Of a DNA stretch of 27,702 nucleotides, positions 18,201 through 23,100 are shown in pieces (the first letter of the stretch is position 1; every line of letters starts with the position of its first letter). Position numbers and translations under genes: made by a program. The notes under the pieces are model-generated. The model did not search any database. It was not told the DNA's origin and worked only from the letters and a program-made list of their open reading frames with translations. Origin of the DNA: Phallusia fumigata (taxonomy: Eukaryota; Chordata; Ascidiacea; Phlebobranchia; Ascidiidae); NCBI GenBank assembly GCA_008931825.1, contig QXVZ01029847.1, positions 3,546-31,247 of the forward strand, written 5' to 3'.

Positions 18201-20894
18201 ATGCATTTTGTGACTCACCATGAAACATAACAATAACACGATGTTAGTTCCAGACATAGTAACGCATTAAAAAAGGTGGTAACAGAGGCAAACCAAACAC
18301 ATGCTCAGGAAATTAAATCGCACACATTGTCTGTTTGTTTTTTTAAAACGTTGCAACCCTCTTTAACCTTTGCATCATTTGCCAATAGGCAGCCAGTGTA
18401 TACAAACATTATTCAGTGCCCAGTTAAAATCACACGTTTGTTTTCAGGCATTTTGATGTTTAAAATTTTAGTACACTGTATACTTTCACTACAGGCATGA
18501 CCAGGAATGAGCCAGTTTGAGCGAGGTACCTAAAGCATTTTTTAATAAATGTATGTTTGAATCATGGTGATCAAGCAAAATATTAATATGGCAGGTTTTG
18601 ACAAACACTTTCTTTGTAGGTTCTATTACACACAAATGGAGCCTTTTGAAACACCAAAACCAGATAGATTTTTGTTGCAAAAGATATGAAAAACAGTTTT
18701 GAGCAACAAGACAACATAACATCAGTTGACTTTGAGATATATTAGCAAAACACTTGATCACATCAGTTTTTCATTTTAGTTTTTGTAGTTTATGGTAATT
18801 CACTCTGCTTTTTGTTTACTGGAAAGTACGTCAGTGATAGAGTTGCAATTAAATTGAAAAACAACCGACAACCATACAAGAGCACTTGTGTCACAAAAAA
18901 TGATATCCAAGCATTTTATTTAATGCATTTGAATGATATTTTATTTTACCATGAAGGAATAAAAAGAAAAGAAATTTAAGATACAAAATTTGAAAATGTG
19001 AAGTGGAGTTTGCAGTAAAACACAGCCTATGTTACTGTGCCTTTGTCAAGGCCAATGACAAAAGCGATTTCTGAGATTTATCATCTATCAAAAGTTGGAC
19101 GATCCCGCCTTAAAAACTAAAACTTTATTAACCTATCAACGAAGCTAAGTAAGTAAAGGGTTTTTCACTAACTTGTCGGACGAATATCGGTCCATCAAGG
19201 GAACAAACATGTTCTTTTGGCATTGAAACATGAGGTTGTAGTAGAACTGGACAAACTGGTCAAAACCGATTTCACTCTTTCTTCGCGGATCCACTTCCTT
19301 GTAAAGCAAAAACAGTAGTGTTACATCACACAGATTAGAGAAACACGCAAGTGCCTGTAACTGAAGTAAACGCCAGAAAATGACTGTGGCCCACAATGAG
19401 TTTCGTTTTACAATTAACTCTGAAATCATGATTTGAGCTACAAAGTGCTGAAACAGGAAATAGGGGGATTTGTTCAACTTAAGGATCATTTCCTGGATCT
19501 TGCTACTTTAAGTGAAGTCCTTGCNATGATTTGCAAAACTAAAAAAAATTGTGAGATATCATTTTTTAATATTTTCTTTCAGTAAAAGTACAATAAAGTG
19601 CCAATCTGTTATCTTTCAGATGTAAGCAACAACTCAACACAGCAGAAACAATCAGGGTGTTTTAGACTCTCACATTTTATCTGGTTAGCAAATGAATTGA
19701 CTTTGTTACAAAAACACTTTCAACATGGCACTTACCTCATTTCGTCCGACTCGTTGCTGCGTTTTCTATAAGGAGCGAGGGATTATGCGATAACGCATGC
19801 ATGATTTCTTGCAAAATTAGAGCACACAAAATTAAGAGTAAAACACACTTGCACACAAAAAAAAATCGACACACCCTATGACATGGGATGGGCAAAGAGG
19901 TAAATTTGTTTAACTGCGAAAAAACCCAACAGTTTAACTATAGTTTCAGCAAAATAAGTTTATATCACAGTACCACTTGAACCTAATCGAGGCAAACATA
20001 GTTATTGTGCATTGTGCTCTATCAACACACCTTTTTCTTAGTTACATCTTCAAAGAAAACATTTTTTTAAGTTTGTTAACCAGTAGCTTTGGTAATATGA
20101 AAGTGTAACTAAACTGCATATAAAAGTGTCTTAAGGCTTTTGCATGGAAAAAACGAAACCTAAGCTGATTGGTTTCTAACAGATTTAGCTTCGCCCATCC
20201 CTGCTATAAAAACAAAAAGGAGATGCACATGTCCGGCATACAACCCCTGTCAGATGATGTGCAGAGAGTATGTGGGGACACACAGTGAAAAATTTTTTAA
20301 TGCTGTTGATATAACTAAGCTATGTGTAAAAGCATCATTTTATTGTTCAACAATAAAATTGAAGCGGAATTGTTAGTTTCTACTTGTAAATAAGGCAAGG
20401 AGTGTATGTGCTCGTGGCGAGGAGGTTTAACCACATCTCAGACACCGACTTACACATTTCGACGACAGACAATTTGAGAGAATTCTTTTCTTAAGAACCT
20501 GAAAAATAGACGTTTTGATGAATTACAGCCAATAACCATGGTAGCATTCGTTTATCAGCCAAGTAAAAAAGTTTCATCAGCCAAATTATATTAGATTTAG
20601 AATTATAAGGAACAAAAATCATTTTTGTTTTCAAACATTAAATTGCTGTAAAAAACATAACTCAAATGAAAATATGGTTTTTATTTGGGTGTGTAAACAG
20701 CAAACACATAGTTTTTACCCTGAGCAGAAAAAATACAGAAGTGAAAAAAATCACACTATTCAAATTGCTGAAACAAGGTGACAAGATCAATCGAACATAC
20801 ATTCTGACTTGCTGTGGATATGGAGCTTGCAATGTGTCAATAGTGAGCCAAGACAGACCTCGAACCCAAACATCTCGTTCCGGCGGCTGACGAG
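210..20894 (-). CDS. PLCG1: phospholipase C gamma (PLCG1/PLCG2 type), 27 exons traced, two parts missing
   Basis: The enzyme hydrolyses PIP2 to IP3 and diacylglycerol at the plasma membrane, downstream of receptor and non-receptor tyrosine kinases. Order seen: PH end, EF hands, X box, C-half of nSH2, cSH2, SH3, C-half of split PH, Y box, C2, charged tail. Only the gamma class carries SH2-SH2-SH3 between X and Y. Catalytic residues are visible: HN in SSSHNT, E and D in IELDCWDG, the second His in IYHGHT, Glu in SIENHC, and Arg and Tyr in DRCGYVLQP. Exons: 20801-20894, 20454-20498, 19736-19765, 19442-19505, 19173-19297, 17369-17420, 17111-17212, 15273-15394, 13569-13654, 12955-13075, 11870-11955, then a break, 10410-10603, 9411-9542, 8771-8948, 8166-8335, 6773-6878, 6062-6128, 5475-5626, 5105-5231, 4672-4793, 4141-4228, 3591-3742, 3177-3291, 2321-2485, 1871-1959, 913-1085, 210-264. 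Phases agree at every junction except across the break. The first PH domain and start codon were not located. Whether it is PLCG1 or PLCG2 cannot be decided; in a tunicate it would probably be the single co-orthologue of both. Confidence 0.95.
265..912. repeat. last PLCG intron: tRNA-like fragment, hAT-type end and dispersed repeat copy
   Basis: Three things are visible. At about 340-375 the minus strand has a T-arm-like segment with loop TTCTAAT. At 394 the plus strand begins CAGGGGTGGGCAACCTGCGG, the classic terminus of a hAT-type DNA transposon, but no matching right end was seen. From about 520 to 750 lies the longest copy of the dispersed repeat that begins ACGTTTTGGGGGCC. Confidence 0.6.
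913..1085 (-). CDS. PLCG1: PLCG exon: charged, helix-prone C-terminal tail
   Basis: 57 codons rich in Glu, Lys and Gln, for example [18 protein letters not shown] and [19 protein letters not shown], with a pattern suggesting a coiled coil. The phase from the C2 exon fits. The acceptor is CTTCGACAG, with TGACGTCA nine bases further upstream at 1095-1102. The donor chosen, GTCACT, makes the phase fit the last exon. An internal GTAAGA at about 1022 is a stronger consensus and could be an alternative donor. I do not recognise this tail in vertebrate PLC gamma. Confidence 0.75.
1224..1367. repeat. foldback element with perfect 35-bp arms
   Basis: Positions 1231-1265 are the exact reverse complement of 1327-1361. 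The pairing continues with few mismatches to about 1224-1275 and 1318-1367, leaving a spacer of about 40-60 bases. It could form a long hairpin and lies in the intron between the C2 and tail exons of PLCG. Perfect arms suggest a recent origin. No transposase is present. Confidence 0.9.
1871..1959 (-). CDS. PLCG1: PLCG exon: end of C2 domain
   Basis: Reads [20 protein letters not shown], then VNVDIRSAR, matching YRAVPLKNNYSEDLELASLLIKIDI. It ends on a full codon before GTACGT. Everything downstream is beyond the conserved enzyme core. Confidence 0.95.
2253..2285 (+). repeat. short fragment of the ACGTTTTGGGGGCC repeat
   Basis: AAATTTTACGTTTTGAGAGC and the following CTATGG match the start of the repeat found at 520, 13337 and 15560. 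It breaks off within about 30 bases, just before the C2 exon. Confidence 0.5.
2321..2485 (-). CDS. PLCG1: PLCG exon: C2 domain, part 2
   Basis: 54 codons with [37 protein letters not shown] and [10 protein letters not shown]. Human: DNGLNPVW, FLRFVVYEEDMFSDQNFLA, ATFPVKGLKTG. Acidic loop residues consistent with calcium or lipid contact are visible. The acceptor is TTACCAG and the donor GTAATG. Confidence 0.97.
2860..2952 (-). repeat. tRNA-like fragment (pseudogene or SINE head)
   Basis: The minus strand reads GCCAAGATGGCCGAGTGGTTA, an A-box region typical of Leu/Ser-type tRNAs. The downstream part does not fold into a clean anticodon arm and T arm, and the B box is unrecognisable. It is therefore a degenerate tRNA-derived sequence, not a working gene. 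Confidence 0.4.
2978..3003 (+). repeat. TTGAG pentamer microsatellite
   Basis: Four uninterrupted TTGAG units followed by a partial unit, in the intron between the two main C2 exons. Confidence 0.85.
3177..3291 (-). CDS. PLCG1: PLCG exon: C2 domain, part 1
   Basis: 38 codons: [20 protein letters not shown], then [18 protein letters not shown]. Human: LGARHLPKNGRGIVCPFVE. The palindrome TGACGTCA abuts the exon so that its last A is the A of the acceptor AG. The donor is GTGACT. Confidence 0.96.
3420..3490 (+). repeat. hAT-type terminus
   Basis: Positions 3423 onward read CTAGGGGTCGGCAAATTTTC, followed by GCGGTGGGCC. This is close to the common hAT-family end CAGGGGTCGGCAAACTTTTT with the GCGGGCCA block. 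The opposite end was not located, so this is a fragment or a very diverged element. Confidence 0.5.
3591..3742 (-). CDS. PLCG1: PLCG exon: catalytic Y box, part 3
   Basis: 50 codons with [20 protein letters not shown], corresponding to KPMQMNQALFMTGRHCGYVL. The Arg and Tyr of RCGYVL contact the substrate headgroup in PLC structures. The 3' splice site is TGTGACGTAG, one base off the TGACGTCA palindrome. The donor is GTGAGA. Confidence 0.96.
3743..4140. repeat. intron dense in TGACGTCA palindromes
   Basis: This 398-bp PLCG intron contains exact TGACGTCA at 3862, 3908, 3988, 4044 and 4108, plus several one-mismatch versions (TGACGTAA, TACGTCAC, TGACGC). No other structure is evident. Confidence 0.8.
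4141..4228 (-). CDS. PLCG1: PLCG exon: catalytic Y box, part 2
   Basis: 29 codons, [15 protein letters not shown] and [13 protein letters not shown], nearly identical to GQRLDSSNYDPLPMW and CGSQLVALNFQTP. The Ser of SSNYNP is the substrate-contacting Ser of the Y box. The acceptor is CGTTCAG and the donor GTAAAA. Confidence 0.97.
4229..4671. other. PLCG intron, nothing recognised
   Basis: Plain intron between two Y-box exons. It contains no TGACGTCA, although the introns on both sides do. No repeat or RNA was recognised. Confidence 0.6.
4672..4793 (-). CDS. PLCG1: PLCG exon: catalytic Y box, part 1
   Basis: Contains [13 protein letters not shown] and [10 protein letters not shown], matching YRDMSSFPETKAEKY and NRLQLSRIYPKG. 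The 3' splice site reads TGACGTCACACAG. The donor is GTAAAA. Confidence 0.96.
5105..5231 (-). CDS. PLCG1: PLCG exon: linker into Y box
   Basis: A basic helix [20 protein letters not shown] followed by CRPVQY, matching [21 protein letters not shown]. The 3' splice site is TGACGTCACAG, with the palindrome TGACGTCA where a pyrimidine tract would normally be. The donor is GTGAGT. Confidence 0.96.
5475..5626 (-). CDS. PLCG1: PLCG exon: split PH domain, C-terminal half
   Basis: 50 codons with [20 protein letters not shown] and [13 protein letters not shown], matching the vertebrate pattern RLFVFSI ... LDVAADSQEELQDWVKKI. The DW in the last helix is the usual PH-domain Trp. In vertebrates this half-domain binds Rac GTPases (PLCG2) or TRP channels. 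The acceptor is TGTTCAG and the donor GTACGC. Confidence 0.93.
5627..6061. other. PLCG intron, one TGACGTCA site
   Basis: It contains TGACGTCA at 5843-5850 and an open minus frame (5851-6033) that does not fit PLC gamma. The exons on either side join directly in phase without it. Confidence 0.6.
6062..6128 (-). CDS. PLCG1: PLCG exon: start of C-terminal half of split PH
   Basis: 22 codons, [20 protein letters not shown] then KI, aligning with NSPLGDLLRGVLDVPACQIAI. The acceptor is GTTTTAG and the donor GTGAGT. It ends with one base, completed by AA of the next exon to Glu. Confidence 0.9.
6506..6802. repeat. exact 148-bp direct duplication around a single N (assembly join)
   Basis: Positions 6506-6653 and 6655-6802 are identical, separated only by N at 6654. 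The copy includes intron plus the last 30 or so bases of the SH3 exon. Identity, abutment and the N indicate two contig ends whose overlap was not merged, not a biological duplication. The true exon is the right-hand one, which continues past the copied part. Confidence 0.93.
6773..6878 (-). CDS. PLCG1: PLCG exon: second part of SH3
   Basis: With the split codon it reads [20 protein letters not shown], covering the SH3 WW pair and the PSNYV ligand-binding strand. In vertebrates this SH3 binds proline-rich partners such as SOS1 and SLP-76. The acceptor is TTTCAG and the donor GTAAGA. A partial exact copy of the 3' end of this exon sits at about 6627-6653 because of the assembly duplication. 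Confidence 0.97.
7055..7223. mobile_element. 169-bp hAT-like miniature element with 8-bp target duplication
   Basis: The element is flanked by ATCTAAAC at 7047-7054 and 7224-7231, an 8-bp target duplication as hAT transposons make. The right end in reverse complement reads CGGTGATTCCGAACCTTTTT, close to the common hAT end CAGTGATTCCCAACC. It interrupts a dispersed repeat whose uninterrupted relative at 11445-11615 carries a single ATCTGAAC at 11518-11525, which serves as the empty site. It is non-coding and needs a transposase from elsewhere. Confidence 0.75.
7232..7990. repeat. diverged tandem duplication, two units of roughly 350-400 bp
   Basis: Unit 1 (about 7232-7645) and unit 2 (about 7646-7990) share the same series of landmarks: an ATTGTTAC/GTGATAA start, AAAGCGTTGATGATTTTC-type middle, AACTGTTGCACA, then GGAAAAGTTGGTT and CCAGCGATA. 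Identity is only moderate, so the duplication is old. It lies in the SH3 intron. Confidence 0.75.
7865..8059. mobile_element. small terminal-inverted-repeat element in the same repeat
   Basis: The left end reads CAGTGTTTTTCAAACTTTTT then GCGTCGC. The right end, in reverse complement, reads GTGGTTTCAAACTCTATGCT then GCGTCGC. The ends pair over about 30 bases, hAT-like. Left-end relatives occur at about 7526 and 10668. Confidence 0.55.
8166..8335 (-). CDS. PLCG1: PLCG exon: regulatory Tyr linker and first part of SH3
   Basis: Opens [18 protein letters not shown], the linker that in human PLCG1 holds Tyr775 (ALYEG) and Tyr783 (GFYVEAN), the activating phosphotyrosines. Tyr residues are present at both equivalent places. 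It then starts SH3 with [16 protein letters not shown] and ends GluGly before a split Trp codon. The acceptor is TCCACAG and the donor GTAAGT. Confidence 0.96.
8336..8770. other. PLCG intron, nothing recognised
   Basis: Intron between the cSH2 and SH3 exons. It has a poly-A run near 8448-8459 but no repeat family or RNA that I recognise. Confidence 0.6.
8771..8948 (-). CDS. PLCG1: PLCG exon: second half of C-terminal SH2
   Basis: 59 codons including [33 protein letters not shown] and a closing LVASLEQ. Human: [33 protein letters not shown]. The acceptor is CTCGCAG. The donor is an unusual GTTCGT. It was chosen because it gives phase 0 into the next exon, which opens EPD like the human AEPDYGALY. 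Confidence 0.96.
9305..9345 (-). repeat. tRNA T-arm-like fragment (SINE remnant)
   Basis: The minus strand reads GGTTGCGGGTTGAAATTCCG, which can form a five-pair stem around the seven-base loop TTGAAAT, as in a tRNA T arm or B box. No A box was found upstream, so it is a remnant at most. Confidence 0.3.
9411..9542 (-). CDS. PLCG1: PLCG exon: first half of C-terminal SH2
   Basis: Begins [19 protein letters not shown] and contains SAFLVRK, whose Arg is the phosphotyrosine-binding residue of SH2 domains. It ends YYAISF before a split Arg codon. The human counterpart is WYHASLTRAQAEHMLMRVP. In vertebrates cSH2 also serves the intramolecular lock that holds the enzyme off until Tyr783 is phosphorylated. 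Confidence 0.97.
9768..10215. repeat. dispersed repeat with GGGGTGGC-rich palindromic head, copy 1
   Basis: It starts with a short perfect hairpin, ACCTCTATGG and CCATAGAGGT around CCCAA, then a GGGGTGGC/GCCACCCC region. Downstream blocks (TTATATTCTTGCTTT, ACACGTGCGAGGCGAGCGAC, TTCGCCACCCCACA) recur in order at 14099-14290. It fills most of the intron between nSH2 and cSH2 exons. Family not recognised. Confidence 0.7.
10410..10603 (-). CDS. PLCG1: PLCG exon: second half of N-terminal SH2
   Basis: 64 codons from VKHCRIQSV through [19 protein letters not shown] to [12 protein letters not shown], matching HCRIHSRQ, FDSLYDLITHYQQVPLR and EPVPQTNAHESKEW of the human protein. The acceptor GGACAG has a poor pyrimidine tract, and the donor is GTAGGT. 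The first half of nSH2, with the phosphotyrosine-binding FLVR arginine, is not in the visible sequence. Confidence 0.95.
10604..11869. other. intron where several PLCG exons should be but are not seen
   Basis: It holds a relative of the 7.5 kb repeat (about 10668-10850), another block at 11400-11665, and a single N at 11217. No PLC-like coding sequence was found in any minus frame, although about 190 residues are expected here. Confidence 0.75.
11400..11665. repeat. dispersed copy of the 7.0-7.4 kb repeat, without the miniature element
   Basis: AAGTTTGTAAAGAGTCCCAT, the region around ACATCTGAACAAACTGTTGC and the block AGTAACCTGTAGACTTAGTG correspond in order to 6985-7050 and 7224-7330. It is the uninterrupted relative of that locus. 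Confidence 0.7.
11870..11955 (-). CDS. PLCG1: PLCG exon: X box, part 4 (last exon before the break)
   Basis: Reads [11 protein letters not shown] and [15 protein letters not shown], matching YPVILSIEDHC and QQRNMAQYFKKVLG. The Glu of SIENH is the fourth calcium ligand. The acceptor is TTCCAG and the donor GTGGGT. It leaves one base of a codon, but the next recognisable exon (10410-10603) starts in phase 0, so at least one exon is missing between them. Confidence 0.95.
11956..12954. repeat. X-box intron: short tandem array and a dispersed repeat piece
   Basis: At about 12160-12227 a 22-23-base unit containing TACACTACATG is repeated three times. At about 12855-12935 lies a block that recurs at 16225-16315. 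Otherwise AT-rich with nothing recognised. Confidence 0.6.
12955..13075 (-). CDS. PLCG1: PLCG exon: X box, part 3
   Basis: Reads [20 protein letters not shown], then [19 protein letters not shown]. It holds the calcium-ligating Asp and the second catalytic His (YHGHT). The match to vertebrate PLC gamma is nearly unbroken. The acceptor is TTTCAG and the donor GTAAGT. Confidence 0.97.
13337..13485 (+). repeat. ACGTTTTGGGGGCC repeat, copy 2
   Basis: It matches 520-700 in order: TTTCACGTTTTGGGGGCC, GGGTTAAAAAGGT, TTTGCAAAAAATTGGACAAT and CTTGACCAAAACG. It has internal deletions relative to the other copies. Confidence 0.75.
13569..13654 (-). CDS. PLCG1: PLCG exon: X box, part 2
   Basis: Reads [20 protein letters not shown], then RMGCRCIE. 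The final Glu is the calcium-ligating residue of the IELDCWDG motif, and the Leu codon is split across the intron. The acceptor is TACACAG and the donor GTAAGT. Confidence 0.97.
14009..14290. repeat. dispersed GGGGTGGC repeat, copy 2, interrupted by an N run, with 15-bp inverted repeats
   Basis: AGCCTGACGTCGCTC at 14009-14023 and its exact reverse complement at 14222-14236 bracket 75 Ns (14024-14098) and the GCCACCCC region. The rest matches the later part of 9840-10215. The palindromic, GC-rich head probably explains why this stretch was not sequenced. Confidence 0.75.
14291..14360. repeat. 35-bp tandem repeat, two copies plus a remnant
   Basis: AGTATCTATATAACTAGCCA recurs at about 14294 and 14329, followed by a third partial AGTATCCACGTAA. 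Confidence 0.8.
15273..15394 (-). CDS. PLCG1: PLCG exon: start of catalytic X box
   Basis: Contains [11 protein letters not shown] and the hallmark [11 protein letters not shown], with the first catalytic His and the calcium-ligating Asn. The donor GTAAGG splits the Thr codon. The acceptor is CGCGCAG. Human PLCG1 reads LFSKENSVWN and SHYWISSSHNTY here. Confidence 0.97.
15395..17110. other. PLCG intron (1.7 kb) with two dispersed repeats
   Basis: It contains the third ACGTTTTGGGGGCC-type repeat at 15560-15760, the second copy of the 12855 repeat at 16225-16315, and TGACGTCA at 16785-16792. The open frames seen on the plus strand have no recognisable protein signature. Confidence 0.6.
15560..15760 (+). 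repeat. ACGTTTTGGGGGCC repeat, copy 3
   Basis: GGCCTGTGGGTGAACCGATG and GCGTTAGACAGAAAAAAGAA are shared exactly with 535-690. The end with AACACAATATGCGACCCTCA parallels AACAATATGTGTCCCCTTCA. It is the copy closest to copy 1. Confidence 0.85.
17111..17212 (-). CDS. PLCG1: PLCG exon: end of EF-hand region
   Basis: 34 complete codons from [10 protein letters not shown] to DKKE, matching the vertebrate ELWAVDRLQVQEFM stretch that leads into the X box. The acceptor is ATTTGCAG and the donor GTGCTG. Phase 0 at both ends. Confidence 0.93.
17369..17420 (-). CDS. PLCG1: PLCG exon: EF-hand region (52 bp)
   Basis: Encodes [17 protein letters not shown], aligning with the vertebrate CRVSLPEFQQFLLDYQGE. 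The acceptor is CAG and the donor GTTAAT. One base completes the codon split from the upstream exon, and it ends on a full codon. Confidence 0.9.
17421..19172. other. PLCG intron (1.75 kb), nothing recognised
   Basis: It contains a C homopolymer at about 18052-18061 and simple AT-rich sequence. Several minus open frames lack any protein family signature. No TGACGTCA is present. Confidence 0.6.
19173..19297 (-). CDS. PLCG1: PLCG exon: EF-hand pair, second part
   Basis: 41 codons with [17 protein letters not shown], matching the vertebrate GDITYGQFAQLYRSLMY. The acceptor is TTTACAAG and the donor GTTAGT. It ends with AA of a split Lys codon, completed by the G opening the next exon. Confidence 0.92.
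19442..19505 (-). CDS. PLCG1: PLCG exon: EF-hand helix
   Basis: 21 codons including [17 protein letters not shown], which align with the vertebrate DLKNMLSQVNYRVPNMRFL. The acceptor is ACTTAAAG and the donor GTAGCT. The reading frame stays open through the intron into the next exon, so retention of this intron would not cause a stop. The splice is inferred from alignment: joining HF directly to [10 protein letters not shown] gives a gap-free match. Confidence 0.75.
19736..19765 (-). CDS. PLCG1: PLCG micro-exon (30 bp), first EF-hand loop
   Basis: A 30-bp micro-exon between TCCTTATAG and GTAAGTG. In the frame forced by the exons on both sides it reads KRSNESDEM plus split codons at each end. 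It falls where the first EF-hand loop of PLC gamma lies. The loop lacks a clear calcium-binding pattern, as is common in PLC EF hands. The evidence is splice sites plus phase; similarity alone would not identify so short an exon. Confidence 0.7.
19882..20203. mobile_element. 322-bp hAT-like miniature inverted-repeat element
   Basis: The left end is CATGGGATGGGCAAAGAGGT; the right end in reverse complement is CAGGGATGGGCGAAGCTAAA. The pairing continues to TAAAT.TGTT. The GGGATGGGC core resembles hAT ends. Flanking 8-mers do not match well, so no target duplication is claimed. It lies in the intron between the 45-bp and 30-bp PLCG exons. Confidence 0.6.
20454..20498 (-). CDS. PLCG1: PLCG exon: start of EF-hand region
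   Basis: A 45-bp exon reading [14 protein letters not shown], corresponding to the vertebrate WLRKQFYSVDRNRED stretch. The acceptor follows TATTTTTCAG. The donor is taken as GTAAGT; a GTGTAA two bases upstream is weaker and breaks the phase. Start and end phases fit both neighbours. Confidence 0.85.
20801..20894 (-). CDS. PLCG1: PLCG exon: end of the N-terminal PH domain
   Basis: This is the most 5' PLCG exon I could identify. Its 30 full codons include [10 protein letters not shown] and [10 protein letters not shown], matching the last PH helix and linker of PLC gamma (vertebrate MWIKGLTWL, DTLQAP). The acceptor is TTTCTCAG and the donor GTATGT. It enters with 2 bases of a split codon and leaves with 2 (AT), completed by the next exon to Met. 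The upstream PH exon must end with one base of a codon; I could not find it. Confidence 0.9.
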
Positions 20895-22689
20895 CTGAGA
20901 AAGTGAAACACAATCTTTACAATGTGTTCACACATATGTTGTTCGTATTTTGCTGGTTTTGCCAACTAATAATTCTGGAACAAGTCTTTGTCGAGCAGGG
21001 TCAATTGCTATTGTTGGCTGCCCAATTCTTTAGCATTTTTGAATTTTTTTTATCATTGGCGGGCTCATAATGTGGCTTCTGTTAAACCATAATCTCTACT
21101 GCAGTTTTATGGAATCATTTCTTATTAGATTTTTGGATTTTTTTCACAGTTGGTGACCAATGGTTCGATTGAACCCATCAGCCCTGATTAGGTTGGAGCA
21201 ATGCCCCTGAAGTTTCCTTCTTTTTTTGCGAAGATCTTTAGACCCTTATAACAGAAGGGATAAGAAAACCCATGGAGGATTTTGCAATGAAAAGCTGGTG
21301 GAAGCTAGTCATCTATGATAACCAAGTTAGCTCACTGTGCGGTTCAGGGTTTTAAAGCAAAGAATATTTAAAGACATTGAATAGTTGGGGGAAAAGGGGG
21401 AATGATTTAATCCAACTAGAGTTATTGCATGGCATACAAATTGCATAAATTTATTACACAAGATGGACGATAGATGTCATAACATGTACAGCAACACCAT
21501 CTGTGAAGCAGAAAGTTTGACTTGATCTTTGGAAAGAATGTCAATTTGTGGGCAGAAAACCAGACCACAGCAAAGTAGTAACGCAGCGGCAACCGGCGCA
21601 AGGCTTATTTCCTGCATCCTACGCTTTATCACATCTTGCATGCACACATTTTCCTTTGTATCGGTACACATCTAGTTTGTAACAACAATTGCTTGACACC
21701 ACTATGAAATACATCCTGCATGACGACTGTGTTGTTGTGTATAAAACAAGGAGAAAAAATTCCAACTTTCGGGGGGTTTAAGCCAAGTGAGTGTGTTTGG
21801 TTGATTTAGAAAAATTTGCTACTTTCGAGAAATTAAAATCTACAAACGTATTTTTCTGAATTAAAAAACTGACAATGTTGCTTACTTAGGTCACATTAAA
21901 AAAACATGTTGGCTGGTTAGTTTCAGCCCTATGTCGTTAAGGCAGTAATATTGAAACTTTCATTATAGTCTCTTTTATGTGGTCTATAGAAAATTTCTTT
22001 CACAGATAAAATACTAACCAGCAGATCCAGGCAAAATCAAACAGTACATAAGGAAATCATTACCAAGGTAACTCGCACCAATATCACATTCACCATAAAT
22101 AACAGATTGGACATAAATAGTTGGATATTATATGCAAACAAGGCGACTGCTAGTCTCTTTCCTGATCAAAGATTTTGAAAAAATTACAATGCAGAATTCG
22201 AAGCTGGTCGCAATCTTGCAAATAGACTATGCCGCAGATTTTTCAAAAGTTTCGATGCCCCCCTCTGCCATGACTTGCTTTTTAATTAGTTAAACTTTGC
22301 ACATTGTGACGTTTTGTCCACATTGCTACACAACAAACTTATATTAGCTAATAAAAATGAATCTGGAAAGTCTATGATATACGGGGCATCAGCTACCCAA
22401 GCACCTTTGTGTGAGCCAGGAGAAATAAGATGTTTTTTTTAAAAAACAAAACAGGGCAGATGATATAAAAACAGGTGGAAAAATTCAGTACTTGCTAAAG
22501 AAAGGCTATCATAAATTTTTTGCTGACAGGTATTGTGTTCATAAAAAAAATATTTTTTTTTACAATTACAAAACAAACAAACTTTGCTCTAGCTAGACTG
22601 ACAATTGTTTAAGATTAAAAACAGTTTAAAAATCAGATTGAACCAACATGTATTATCCTTTACAAAACAATTTTTCTTTGAAAACAAAA
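20895..22689. other. 5' PLCG region; expected PH exons not found
   Basis: The first PH domain and start codon of PLCG should lie here or just upstream. No minus-strand segment with splice sites and a PH-like reading was found. A hydrophobic minus frame near 21500-21660 has no PLC similarity. Confidence 0.55.
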
Positions 22690-23100
22690 CAACNCACAAC
22701 CCAGAATCGAAGCTGGCTGGCATTTCGCGAAAAACGCAACCCCCTTTATGAGACTTATTATTTGTATTTTAGCTCAGAACCAATGAAAAAACAACGAAAG
22801 GATAAAAAGTTCGCGCGCCACCCGAACAGGGGATGAGAGAAGAGAAAACACACGTAAAGCTGGACAGTGCGTAAAGAAGGATGAGCGGGCGGTCTAAAAA
22901 CGAATAAAAAGGGACAGTTGCGCATCAGGGGAGTCACCGACGACCGTGGTTGTCAAAACGTCGATGCGCCCCAGACAAATGCTCAAATGCTCACGGGAAA
23001 TTGTTTGTTGCAACGCGTGACGTAATAAATACACAGGTGACGTCATAGTGGGAGTTACAATGACAGTAAAAGCAACTGAAAGCGGGTTTTAAGGAAGTAG
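22690..23100 (-). promoter_or_regulatory. candidate 5' region of PLCG
   Basis: The stretch is clearly richer in G and C than the surrounding sequence, with CpG-containing words (GCGCGC, ACGCGT-like) and a TGACGTCA site at 23038-23045. It lies between the NudE 3' end and the first recognised PLCG exon, where a PLCG promoter and 5' UTR would be expected. No start codon with a PLC-like continuation was found. This is inference from position and composition only. Confidence 0.3.

Noticed and set aside
20036-20100. Minus-strand segment ending FEDVTKKK before a GTGTGT donor, considered as an EF-hand exon
   Set aside because: The frame has an upstream stop and no acceptor, and the flanking exons already join in phase.
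21477-21671. Hydrophobic minus frame that could pass for a signal peptide
   Set aside because: No similarity, no splice support and no downstream continuation.
22060-22130. Minus-strand VIYGE reading with a GTAATG donor, phase-compatible with the first PLCG exon
   Set aside because: An in-frame stop lies a few codons upstream with no acceptor AG between, so it cannot be an exon.
22200-22270. Minus-strand ATG followed by MAEGGIETFEKSAA as a possible PLCG start
   Set aside because: The frame stops after 14 codons and has no usable donor before the stop.
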